A program made the position numbers and the translations under genes. Source: Ignavibacteriota bacterium (GTDB taxonomy: Bacteria > Bacteroidota > Ignavibacteria > Ignavibacteriales > Melioribacteraceae). From it: a stretch of DNA of 64,000 bases. This document shows, piece by piece, positions 46,802 through 54,545 of the stretch. Location of the stretch: contig JADJGF010000001.1 of NCBI GenBank assembly GCA_016708125.1, forward strand, positions 3,804,001 to 3,868,000, given 5' to 3'. The notes beneath the pieces were generated by a model. The model ran no database searches and was not told where the DNA came from. It saw only the letters and a program-made list of their open reading frames with translations. Each line of letters starts with the position of its first letter. Position 1 is the first letter of the stretch.

Positions 46802-47992
46802 TTACTTAATCAACTCTAAGCCAAGAAAAAGATCTGTATTATTTACCAATGCGTGAACTAATGCCGCATAAAAAACATTTTTTGTTTTAAGATAAGTATA
46901 ACCGTATGCCCAGCCCGCAAGTGATGCTAAAGCAACAAAAACTATTGAACCAGCATGAAAATGAACTATTCCGAAGATGATACTTGTTATTGCCAAAGAT
47001 GTATAACTTCCAATTTTATCAAATTTTTTATTTTCAAAATAAAATGAAGTTGAGAATAAAATTATTGTGACTGCTAAAATTATCCATCCGTATTTTCCTT
47101 TCATTAAAAATCCGGTTAATGCAGAAAGTACAGCAAGAATTATAAATCCCCATTTCCAAAATGTTAACCACTTTTGCGATTGGTAAATTCTTTTGGAAAG
47201 TAAATTTTGCAGCAAACCTCTAAAAAATAATTCTTCAAAAATTGCCGTGTGAAGAAAAACTGCAAGAACTTCTCTTGTTCCAATTAATGTTTGATTAACT
47301 GAAACTTCTTTGTATCCGACAAATTTTATAAATTCAAAATTTAATCCTATTATTAACGCTGCAACATAAAATGAAATCCATGAAACAATTGCAATCTTTA
47401 GGAATTTAAGACTAAATATTGGATAAAATCCAACATCGTTTAATTTTCTAATTATGGAAAAACTATAAACAATAATTATCATAATTGTGATTCTAAAGAG
47501 AGAATCAAATCCGCCGCCGCTAAATGGCAAATTAGTATTTGGCTCAAATTTGATAAGCGTTGTTGGCAATAAAAATAATGTGAAAGTAAAAAAATCTATC
47601 CAATCAATTTTGTAGATATTTTCATTCTTAGAAAGAAATATCAATGTTGGAAATAAAATAAAAAACGGAAATAAAAAAGTAGTTCCTTGTAACGGGTTTT
47701 CTCCATTTACAAAAATATATGAATAATAAATTGTGACTAACAATAGCGGGAAAAATATTGCTTTGCGTAAATTGTAATTTATAAGGTTTGATAAATTTTT
47801 AGAAATTTTGTCGGAACCAATTGAGAAAAATATGAAATAACAAATAAGAAAATATGGAACTGAGATTAAGAAATCTTCAAGTTCTGTTTTCTCCCAAATA
47901 AAAAAAGTATAGAACAAGAATAAAAATACGGTTATGAACAAACTTCTTAAAAATTCATTTTTCCCAAATCTATAAATTTCTAAATAGTTCAT
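46802..47992 (-). CDS. CPBP-family intramembrane metalloprotease
   Basis: A 396-residue polytopic membrane protein with about 10 hydrophobic segments. The CPBP/Abi motifs are present: EELFFRGLLQNLL near 251 (motif 1, EExxxR), FGIVHFHAG near 339 (motif 2, FxxxH) and HALVNNTD near 381 (motif 3). Members cleave or process membrane proteins or prenylated peptides, and in bacteria they are linked to immunity or sugar transport. Its function in this operon is unknown. It lies 14 bp downstream of the C45 gene 48007 and is last in the unit under the operator at 51122. Confidence 0.88.
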   Translation of the reverse strand: MNYLEIYRFGKNEFLRSLFITVFLFLFYTFFIWEKTELEDFLISVPYFLICYFIFFSIGSDKISKNLSNLINYNLRKAIFFPLLLVTIYYSYIFVNGENPLQGTTFLFPFFILFPTLIFLSKNENIYKIDWIDFFTFTLFLLPTTLIKFEPNTNLPFSGGGFDSLFRITIMIIIVYSFSIIRKLNDVGFYPIFSLKFLKIAIVSWISFYVAALIIGLNFEFIKFVGYKEVSVNQTLIGTREVLAVFLHTAIFEELFFRGLLQNLLSKRIYQSQKWLTFWKWGFIILAVLSALTGFLMKGKYGWIILAVTIILFSTSFYFENKKFDKIGSYTSLAITSIIFGIVHFHAGSIVFVALASLAGWAYGYTYLKTKNVFYAALVHALVNNTDLFLGLELIK

Positions 47993-48006
47993 TTTCTAAA
48001 AAAATA

Positions 48007-49851
48007 TTAATTTAATTGATTTAACAATTCTCTGAAATTGTAATGTGCATAAGGCTCATTTGCTGCGGGGGTATTTACGCCGGCATTGGAAACCCAAAGT
48101 TCTAAAGTCTGCGGAGCAAATAAAACATTATGTAGATTACTTTTCATCGCAACGGGTCTATCCATTAAATGAATGGCTTTATCAGTATCTATTTTCCCGT
48201 GATTTTCTTTTATTCTTGCAACTAAATCTTTATATCGATTTCCGGCAGACATAATAACTGCATTTTCAACTGGCTCAATTAATTTTTCATGATATGAATT
48301 CGGATTTATAATTTCAAATTTTGATGGTGTTGTGGATAAGCCTTTTGCATCCGGAATTTTTCCATCTGCAATTACATAATAATATTCGCATGTACGCGGA
48401 GTTTCTTGAAATAATTTAACAGCTTCATCGAGTGTATTAGTATTTTCAAGTCCGTTTCTCATTAAAAATGCCATCGGCATTCCATCCCATTCACCTTCAC
48501 CGCCGCCGCCCATTTCACCAAAGCTGACTTGTTTTTCATTCATACCGGTTACCGAACCGATAAATCCGGCATATCCAACATTCACAAATGCATTAAAATC
48601 ATTTGGTTTAAGTATGAAAACAACTGCATTAAATTGAAGTCCAATTTCTGTCATATAATCTAAAACTCTTCCATGAAATAATTTCCCACCAATTGTGGAA
48701 GTATTAAAAACTGCAAATCCTGAACAATGAAAAAGTTCCGGGAACACGTTTGTTAAATGAATTTCATCCAGCGAAATTCCGGAAGTCTCTGAAATCCCTA
48801 TCATTTCGTCTTCATATTTTTGCGGAATGAAAGGTTTCAATCTTTTGTATGCTTCTCTAAAATCATTTATAAACCACGATTTTCTTTCAATTGTATAAAC
48901 CCAGCACATAGTGTAAAGAGTTGCATCAACCATATCTCTTATTTCATCTTTTAAAAGAGCGCCGTGAATTTCTCCTATTTCTTTATGTGTTCCTTTTGCG
49001 AGAAGAATTCGGTTGTTATCCTTGAAAATTAATTTCCCATTTCCATATGATTTTTCAATCGCATTTATTTTTGGTGCTTCAATTCTTGAAAGCAATAATC
49101 CGCCGGTTCTTAATGCACCTCTATAAATTGCTGTATTAAGTTCTTTTCTATCGATATTGATAATTTTGGTTTCACTATTTGTTCTAAATGTGGATTTATT
49201 ATTTTTTTCATTCAAACTAAAATGAATATTTGTTTTTGATTTTGAAGATTCAATTGTTAAGAATAAATTATTAAAATTTTCTTCGCTCATCCACATATTA
49301 ATTTTGGTAGAATCGACAACTTTACCAACTAATGAATAACTGATTTTATTTTTTTCAGCTTCATCAAAACTGCAATTAAATAATACCCATATTGCGAATC
49401 CTATTTTTTTAGTGAAGGAAGATTCTAAAATTAATTTTGATTGCGGATATTTTTTTAAAATATCTCCAAGTAATTTTATTATATCAAAATTCCCTTGATC
49501 TTTTCCGCCGGCTGCTACAATTACGTTTGATGGATTCATCAAAACTTTTGTAGAATCAAAATCACTTTTTATAAGATATTCGTTTTGATTATAATTTACA
49601 TCCGCATAAAAATAATTTTGATCTTTTTTATAATATATTTTGGCATTTAAAGTATCTGATTTTTTTTCTTTATCAATTTCTGCAATTAGGTTGAAATTAT
49701 AATTCTCATTTCCATTCTGTAAATAGTAAGTAACATTTTCAATTAAAGAATAAATTCGGTAGGAATTGTAAATTCGATTCCAGAAAATAATTATGGTGAT
49801 TAAAATTATTCCCCAAAAAATTATTAGACTTTTTTTAAGAAGATTTTTCAT
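48007..49851 (-). CDS. C45-family Ntn-hydrolase with extra N-terminal domain
   Basis: About 614 residues. The first 28 residues are a membrane anchor (LIIFWGIILITIIIFW). The next region, to about 240, is a beta-rich domain of unknown kind. The Ntn-hydrolase part starts with LAKGTHKEIGEIHGALL near 284. Its candidate nucleophile is Cys376 in ELFHCSGFAVFN, followed by FHGRVLDYMTEIG. The C-terminus LELWVSNAGVNTPAANEPYAHYN resembles the protein at 38106, so the two are paralogues. A start at 49866 is possible; the ATG at 49851 has GAGGAT 8 bases upstream and is chosen. It is likely to cleave amide bonds outside the cytoplasm. Confidence 0.85.
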   Translation of the reverse strand: MKNLLKKSLIIFWGIILITIIIFWNRIYNSYRIYSLIENVTYYLQNGNENYNFNLIAEIDKEKKSDTLNAKIYYKKDQNYFYADVNYNQNEYLIKSDFDSTKVLMNPSNVIVAAGGKDQGNFDIIKLLGDILKKYPQSKLILESSFTKKIGFAIWVLFNCSFDEAEKNKISYSLVGKVVDSTKINMWMSEENFNNLFLTIESSKSKTNIHFSLNEKNNKSTFRTNSETKIINIDRKELNTAIYRGALRTGGLLLSRIEAPKINAIEKSYGNGKLIFKDNNRILLAKGTHKEIGEIHGALLKDEIRDMVDATLYTMCWVYTIERKSWFINDFREAYKRLKPFIPQKYEDEMIGISETSGISLDEIHLTNVFPELFHCSGFAVFNTSTIGGKLFHGRVLDYMTEIGLQFNAVVFILKPNDFNAFVNVGYAGFIGSVTGMNEKQVSFGEMGGGGEGEWDGMPMAFLMRNGLENTNTLDEAVKLFQETPRTCEYYYVIADGKIPDAKGLSTTPSKFEIINPNSYHEKLIEPVENAVIMSAGNRYKDLVARIKENHGKIDTDKAIHLMDRPVAMKSNLHNVLFAPQTLELWVSNAGVNTPAANEPYAHYNFRELLNQLN

Positions 49852-49887
49852 TTTTATAATCCTCATATAAAGTTAAATTTTTCAACA

Positions 49888-50142
49888 TTAACCATATTTG
49901 AATTTATAAACAAGAATCAATAATCCCAATGGCAGCACAAAAATTTGTGAAAGAATTATTGCAATATCCGAAGTTAAAATTCCGTAAGTCATCCATAGAA
50001 AATTATTAAGTGAAATTAAAATAAAAGTGGGAAGCGACAGTGCTTTGGTATTTTTAGTCTTTATTGTTTGAACTGCTTGCGGAATAAATATTAAGGAGCC
50101 AATTGCTGCAGCAAAGTAACCTATAATTTCTGAAATACCCAT
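49888..50142 (-). CDS. SemiSWEET sugar transporter
   Basis: An 84-residue membrane protein of three helices with the PQ-loop motif (LIFIPQAVQTIKTKN) at about 17-32 and LSLPTFILISLNNFLWMTYG at 36-55. These are the length and motifs of bacterial SemiSWEET, which dimerises to form a facilitative sugar pore. An upstream TTG at 50199 would add an unlikely charged extension, so the ATG at 50142 with AAAAGG upstream is preferred. It lies between the DUF3078 and C45 genes, in a unit with the LacI-type operator. It may export or take up a monosaccharide released in the pathway. Confidence 0.88.
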   Translation of the reverse strand: MGISEIIGYFAAAIGSLIFIPQAVQTIKTKNTKALSLPTFILISLNNFLWMTYGILTSDIAIILSQIFVLPLGLLILVYKFKYG

Positions 50143-50240
50143 AAAAACCTTTTTACTCAATAATTGTGAAAGTTTAATAATTGAAAATCTTTGCGGCAAC
50201 TTTAATTAACAAAATATTTTGGCGAGAAAAATTAATACTT

Positions 50241-51104
50241 TCAAATAAAATTATAACTTATACCCATTTGCCATGATTCTTTCATTTGTGCAATAATTGA
50301 TTCTGACTTTTTAAAAATAAAATTGTAAGTAAAACTTACGTTTAACCAACTATTAACTTTTGCAACCATTTTATTATCCCATCTAACATCCCAAACATCA
50401 ATTTCTTCAAATCTTGTAAACAAAATCAAATTTGATTCTGCAATAATATTATCATCTAAATTAATTTTTGCGTTAGTTACACTTTCAAATCCAGTTTCAA
50501 ATTTATACGATTCTTCTTTGTTCAGTGTTTCAACATCATTTGTATATTTTCTGTAAATATCGGTTGTTGTATGCTGAAGAGCAATTCCAAGTCGTGTCTG
50601 CAAAGCAGTTAATTTGTCATAAGTAAATCCGACACTTTGCGTTATAATTGCCGGATCGAAAAAATCTGAAACTTTAACTGGCTTTGGTGCGGAATGGTCG
50701 TATCCGGTTGTTAACTGAGTTCTAAAAGAATTGCTGAAAAACGGGTCAACTTTCCAATCAACGTGATAAGAAAGAATTTGATCTAAATAAATTTCGTTTT
50801 CGTTAGTTCTATAATCGTTACCATCAAATTTTGTTCTGCCGTAAAGTGATCTAAATTTTGTTTTGAACCCCAAATTCTCATTTTCAAAATTAAGATTAAA
50901 ATCAACATTTAATGTCCAAGTAAGTGAGTTTTCACCGCCTTTAGTCCAATTACTAAATGCAATCTGACTAAAATTTAATCCGCCAACTAAACTTGGAACC
51001 CATTTATAATTTGTTGTATCGTTTGTTTGTGATAATATTTCCGAAAAGGTAATACAAACAATAATAAAAATATTAGTTATAATTTTACAAGTTTTTTTCA
51101 TCAT
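50241..51104 (-). CDS. DUF3078 outer-membrane-type protein
   Basis: About 287 residues. The MMKK start has two ATGs at 51104 and 51101. A signal peptide of about 1-25 ends near ILSQ. The mature part has alternating beta strands with aromatic residues and the DUF3078 pattern GGLNFSQIAFSNWTKGGENS, and it ends in ISYNFI with a terminal aromatic-Ile pattern. DUF3078 proteins are outer-membrane beta-barrel-like proteins of Bacteroidota of unknown role. A TTG start at 51125 would fall inside the operator and is rejected. It is the first gene of the unit that includes SemiSWEET and C45. Confidence 0.8.
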   Translation of the reverse strand: MMKKTCKIITNIFIIVCITFSEILSQTNDTTNYKWVPSLVGGLNFSQIAFSNWTKGGENSLTWTLNVDFNLNFENENLGFKTKFRSLYGRTKFDGNDYRTNENEIYLDQILSYHVDWKVDPFFSNSFRTQLTTGYDHSAPKPVKVSDFFDPAIITQSVGFTYDKLTALQTRLGIALQHTTTDIYRKYTNDVETLNKEESYKFETGFESVTNAKINLDDNIIAESNLILFTRFEEIDVWDVRWDNKMVAKVNSWLNVSFTYNFIFKKSESIIAQMKESWQMGISYNFI

Positions 51105-51121
51105 AAAAATAATTCTAAAAT

Positions 51122-51133
51122 GCAATCGTTTGT
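51122..51133. promoter_or_regulatory. LacI-type operator before the DUF3078 unit
   Basis: GCAATCGTTTGT, matching RCAATCGWTTGY. It lies 17 bp before the ATG at 51104 and 12 bp after the -10 box at 51146-51151. Repressor bound here would block both the start of transcription and the ribosome site region. Confidence 0.88.
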
Positions 51134-51145
51134 TTAATTATGTTA

Positions 51146-51174
51146 AAGATAAACAATCAAAAATATAATGTCAA
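51146..51174 (-). promoter_or_regulatory. Sigma-70-type promoter of the DUF3078 unit
   Basis: On the minus strand, TTGACA at 51169-51174 and TATCTT at 51146-51151 with a 17-bp spacer form a near-consensus promoter. The start point is estimated at about 51139. It is the clearest promoter in the window and fixes the operator at about +6 to +17. Confidence 0.72.
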
Positions 51175-51184
51175 TTTAAGAGTG

Positions 51185-52216
51185 TTACACAGAATTTTTC
51201 ATATTAATTTTTTCGAATAAATCTAAAATTTCAATCTCATTAGCAGTTCCGGTTTGAAATAATTTTTGCACTGTTACGGCTGCGGCTAAATTTGCTAACT
51301 CAATAGTTTCCTGAAGTGAACATCTTGATCCTAATGCGCATGCAATTGCTGAAAAAACAGTATCTCCTGCGCCAACAATGTCTAATTCACAATCCAATTT
51401 TATTCCGGGAGTTTCACAAAATCCATTGCTGTCTAATGCAAGAATTCCGTTTTCTCCTCTCGTAATAAAAACCGGTTTATTCGTTTTTGTAAATAATTTT
51501 TCGGCGATTAATTCTAATTCATTTTCATTTGGATTTTTTTTATCAATTGAATCTTGATTTGCTAAAATAAGCGCTTCTTTATTGTTTACTTTATAACTAA
51601 CATTTTTAAACTTTGAAGCAAAATGTCTTGAATCCAAAAGGAAAATTTTATTCGAATTTTCCGAAATAATTTCATTCAATCCTTCAATAAATTTTTCATT
51701 TGTAATGCTTCCTGGAACTTGCTGATTTATTACAAAAATGTCTAAATCGTTTATTGAGTTTTTAATATTTTCTAATAATTTTTCGTCTGTTTCATTCGAT
51801 CTAATATTATAAGTTCCGAAATCAATTCTTGGCTGTTCTTTGCCATTTAAAATTAATTTTGAAAATGTATATGTATCAAAATTTTCTTTCTGCAAAACAA
51901 ATCCATCAATATTAACATTTAGTAATTTTAGCTGAGAAATCATTTCCGAACCAAAAACATCGCTTCCATAAATTCCAAAAGTCTTTAATTCTTTTGGCTT
52001 TAACGCTGCAATATTTGCCGCAACATTTGAAGCTCCTCCTAATGAATAATTTTGTTTTTTCACAGCTTGAGCTTGTAATCCGGTTTCCAATGAAATTTCA
52101 GAACCTCTCGGATCTAAAACCCAATATACATCGAGACAAAAATCACCGTATAAACCAATTTTTGTTTCATTAATTTTTTTAAATATTTGTTTTAATTTAT
52201 CATAATTTGTCTGCAT
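51185..52216 (-). CDS. PfkB-family carbohydrate kinase
   Basis: A 343-residue cytoplasmic sugar kinase. YGDFCLDVYWVLDP near 22, SLGGASNVAANIAAL near 59 and the catalytic GAGDTVFSAIACALG near 280 identify PfkB. The order and the GGASNVAAN motif are closest to the HldE (RfaE) heptose-kinase-type domain, without the nucleotidyltransferase half. The substrate is therefore a sugar or sugar derivative, not identified. It is last in the GH16 unit, 23 bp downstream of the mutarotase, so it probably phosphorylates the released monosaccharide. Confidence 0.88.
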   Translation of the reverse strand: MQTNYDKLKQIFKKINETKIGLYGDFCLDVYWVLDPRGSEISLETGLQAQAVKKQNYSLGGASNVAANIAALKPKELKTFGIYGSDVFGSEMISQLKLLNVNIDGFVLQKENFDTYTFSKLILNGKEQPRIDFGTYNIRSNETDEKLLENIKNSINDLDIFVINQQVPGSITNEKFIEGLNEIISENSNKIFLLDSRHFASKFKNVSYKVNNKEALILANQDSIDKKNPNENELELIAEKLFTKTNKPVFITRGENGILALDSNGFCETPGIKLDCELDIVGAGDTVFSAIACALGSRCSLQETIELANLAAAVTVQKLFQTGTANEIEILDLFEKINMKNSV

Positions 52217-52239
52217 TTCACTTTCCCAAATTTATGCTT

Positions 52240-53304
52240 TTAATAACTTATAGTTTTGAATTTATAAACCGTTTTTGATGAATAAACTTCGCCCGGTTTT
52301 AACAAAGTAGATGGAAAATTTAGATTATTCGGTGAATCCGGAAAATGTTCGGTTTCCAAACAAACTCCGGTTCTTTTTTTATATGCAATTCCATTTTTTC
52401 CAATAAAACTTTCGTCAAGATGATTGCCAGTATAAAGCTGAACTGCCGGTTCGGTTGTAAACATTTCAATAAATCTTCCGCTATTTTCTTCAAAAAGATT
52501 TGCTTGAGGTTTTAAATTTCCATCAAAATTTTTAAATGCAAAACAATGATCATAGCCAAATCCATTTATTAATTGCGTATTATGTTCATCAATTCTTTTT
52601 CCGATTTTTGTACTTTTTGTAAAATCAAAAGGAGTTTCTATAACTGAATTAATTTCGCCGGAAGGAATTGCAAGATTATCAATCGGAATATATTTATCCG
52701 CATCAATCCACAATTGGTGATCCAAAATTGAATTATTTAAATTTCCCGATAGATTAAAATATGTGTGATTTGTCAAACACACATGAGTTGATTTATCAGT
52801 CGTTGCAGAATATTCAATTATAAGTTCATTTTCATTTGTAAAGAAATATTTTACAGTTGCATTTAAATTTCCCGGAAAACCTTCTTCGCCATCACCGCTT
52901 AAATAATTAAGTTCAACTCCAACTTCATTTTCATTCTGAATTTCCTTAGCATTCCAAACGACTTTATCAAAACCAATAAATCCGCCGTGCAAATGGTTAT
53001 CACCTTCGTTTGCTGATAAATTATATTTTGTTCCATCAATTATAAAACTCGATTTATTTATTCTGTTACTGTATCTTCCGCAAATGCAGCCGAAATATGG
53101 AGTCTTATCTAAATAACTTTCTAAATTATCATATCCCAAAACAATATCTTCAAATTTTCCATTTTTATTTTGAGTGAATAAAGATTGAATTATTCCGCCG
53201 TAGTTTGAAATTTTAATTTTCGTTCCGTTTTTATTTGTTAAGGTAAATAAATCAACACTTTCAGATTTTTTTGTATATCCCCAAAATTCTTTTTCAATTT
53301 TCAT
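52240..53304 (-). CDS. galM: Aldose 1-epimerase (mutarotase)
   Basis: Interconverts the anomers of free aldoses, in the cytoplasm (no signal peptide). The 354 residues match GalM. Conserved segments are GRYSNRIN near 77, the substrate-binding NHLHGG (His104) and NHTYFNLSG with the catalytic acid His180. The catalytic base Glu lies in CLETEHFPDSPN near 322. The gene symbol is by family, and the sugar may be other than galactose. It is between the BNR propeller gene and the PfkB kinase in the GH16 unit. Confidence 0.93.
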   Translation of the reverse strand: MKIEKEFWGYTKKSESVDLFTLTNKNGTKIKISNYGGIIQSLFTQNKNGKFEDIVLGYDNLESYLDKTPYFGCICGRYSNRINKSSFIIDGTKYNLSANEGDNHLHGGFIGFDKVVWNAKEIQNENEVGVELNYLSGDGEEGFPGNLNATVKYFFTNENELIIEYSATTDKSTHVCLTNHTYFNLSGNLNNSILDHQLWIDADKYIPIDNLAIPSGEINSVIETPFDFTKSTKIGKRIDEHNTQLINGFGYDHCFAFKNFDGNLKPQANLFEENSGRFIEMFTTEPAVQLYTGNHLDESFIGKNGIAYKKRTGVCLETEHFPDSPNNLNFPSTLLKPGEVYSSKTVYKFKTISY

Positions 53305-53324
53305 AATTTTCCATAAAAGTTAAA

Positions 53325-54500
53325 TTAGTTTTTTATCCAATCTTCATTAAAACAAACATGTTTTATTGAATTGTTATTATTTGGCAAATGATAAGAATAA
53401 GTTAAATGAATCTTTCCATCTTTAGCTTGTATAACGGATGGATATGCATATGAGCCTTTTCCCTTTTCGGATTTTTCTATATATTTTTTCCACTTCCAAG
53501 TTTTTCCTTCATCATCAGAAAGTGAGGCGGCAAAACTATATCTTCCATCTTCAACATCATTAAAAATCATAAACCAATTACCGTTTTTTAGTTTTATAAC
53601 TTCAAGACTTGAACCGGGATTTGGAATTTCTGTTTTTTTTGAGAAGCTCCAATTATTACCGTTATCATCAGAAATACTTGTCATTATTTTTCCTGGAAAA
53701 TCTCCATCGTTTCGCATAAAAGCCATTAACATTCCATCCTTCTTTTGAACAATACTAGGTTGACTATTTCCCCTTCCCACAATTGGTAAACTGTTTGTCC
53801 ATGTTTTACATTTATCATCCGAAATTGCAATCATTGAAAGATTAAAACCATCAGAATAAAGCGGCAGTAAAATTCGTCCATTTTCTAAAATTGTAGGATG
53901 AGTCCTTGTCATCCAACCAATTGTTCTTTTCTTAGTATCTTTCGAAGCTTCGATTATCATTGATTCATATGTCGGAGCATATTCTGCCCAAACTAATTCG
54001 GTCCCTTCATTTTCTTTAAATTGTTTTTCAATTGTATTTGAAAATTTTTCATCTGGTGTAAATAATATTATATCCTGCCAATCCCAAATTGGAGCGTCGT
54101 TATTAGAATAATCAGATGAAGTTTTAAATTTTAAAATTGAGGTTTCCCATTTATTGGCTTGAATAACAATCCAAAATAAAAATAATTTATTTTCTTGATT
54201 AAGAAAAAGCATTGGATTACAATCCGGATGATTTGGAGTATCCGCCATTAAAAAAGGCTTGCTCCAATTTGTTTCACCTTTTTTAAGCCGAGCTCCGTTA
54301 ACTACTACATCATTAGCCCATCGTTCACCGCTTCCTTGAAACCAGCAAACTAGTAAATCGCCATTTGTCAATTCAACAATACTGCTTGAATGTACATGCT
54401 GTTCTTGCAATGGAAAAATTATTTCTCCACTTATCTGTGTCTGAGCTTTTATTAAAATACTAGTAATTATAAAAATTTTGAAAATATGTTTTGTTTTCAT
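53325..54500 (-). CDS. Secreted BNR-repeat (sialidase-fold) protein
   Basis: A 391-residue six-bladed propeller with a signal peptide (about 1-20). Three Asp-box motifs are visible: SDDKCKTW near 230, SDDNGNNW near 287 and SDDEGKTW near 336. The N-terminus has QEQHVHSSSIVELTNGDLLVCW near 33, the BNR_2 (PF13088) opening. The Arg-Ile-Pro motif of true sialidases is not seen, so activity on sialic acid is doubtful; another exo-glycosidase activity is possible. It lies 45 bp after the DUF4838 gene and 20 bp before the mutarotase. Confidence 0.82.
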   Translation of the reverse strand: MKTKHIFKIFIITSILIKAQTQISGEIIFPLQEQHVHSSSIVELTNGDLLVCWFQGSGERWANDVVVNGARLKKGETNWSKPFLMADTPNHPDCNPMLFLNQENKLFLFWIVIQANKWETSILKFKTSSDYSNNDAPIWDWQDIILFTPDEKFSNTIEKQFKENEGTELVWAEYAPTYESMIIEASKDTKKRTIGWMTRTHPTILENGRILLPLYSDGFNLSMIAISDDKCKTWTNSLPIVGRGNSQPSIVQKKDGMLMAFMRNDGDFPGKIMTSISDDNGNNWSFSKKTEIPNPGSSLEVIKLKNGNWFMIFNDVEDGRYSFAASLSDDEGKTWKWKKYIEKSEKGKGSYAYPSVIQAKDGKIHLTYSYHLPNNNNSIKHVCFNEDWIKN

Positions 54501-54545
54501 TTAGTTATCCAAAAATAAATTTTTAAAATTGTTTTATAAAATAAA

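Noticed and set aside
46802..47992. A phage-immunity (Abi) function for the CPBP protease
   Set aside because: There are no other defence genes near it, and its place in a glycan unit does not support immunity.
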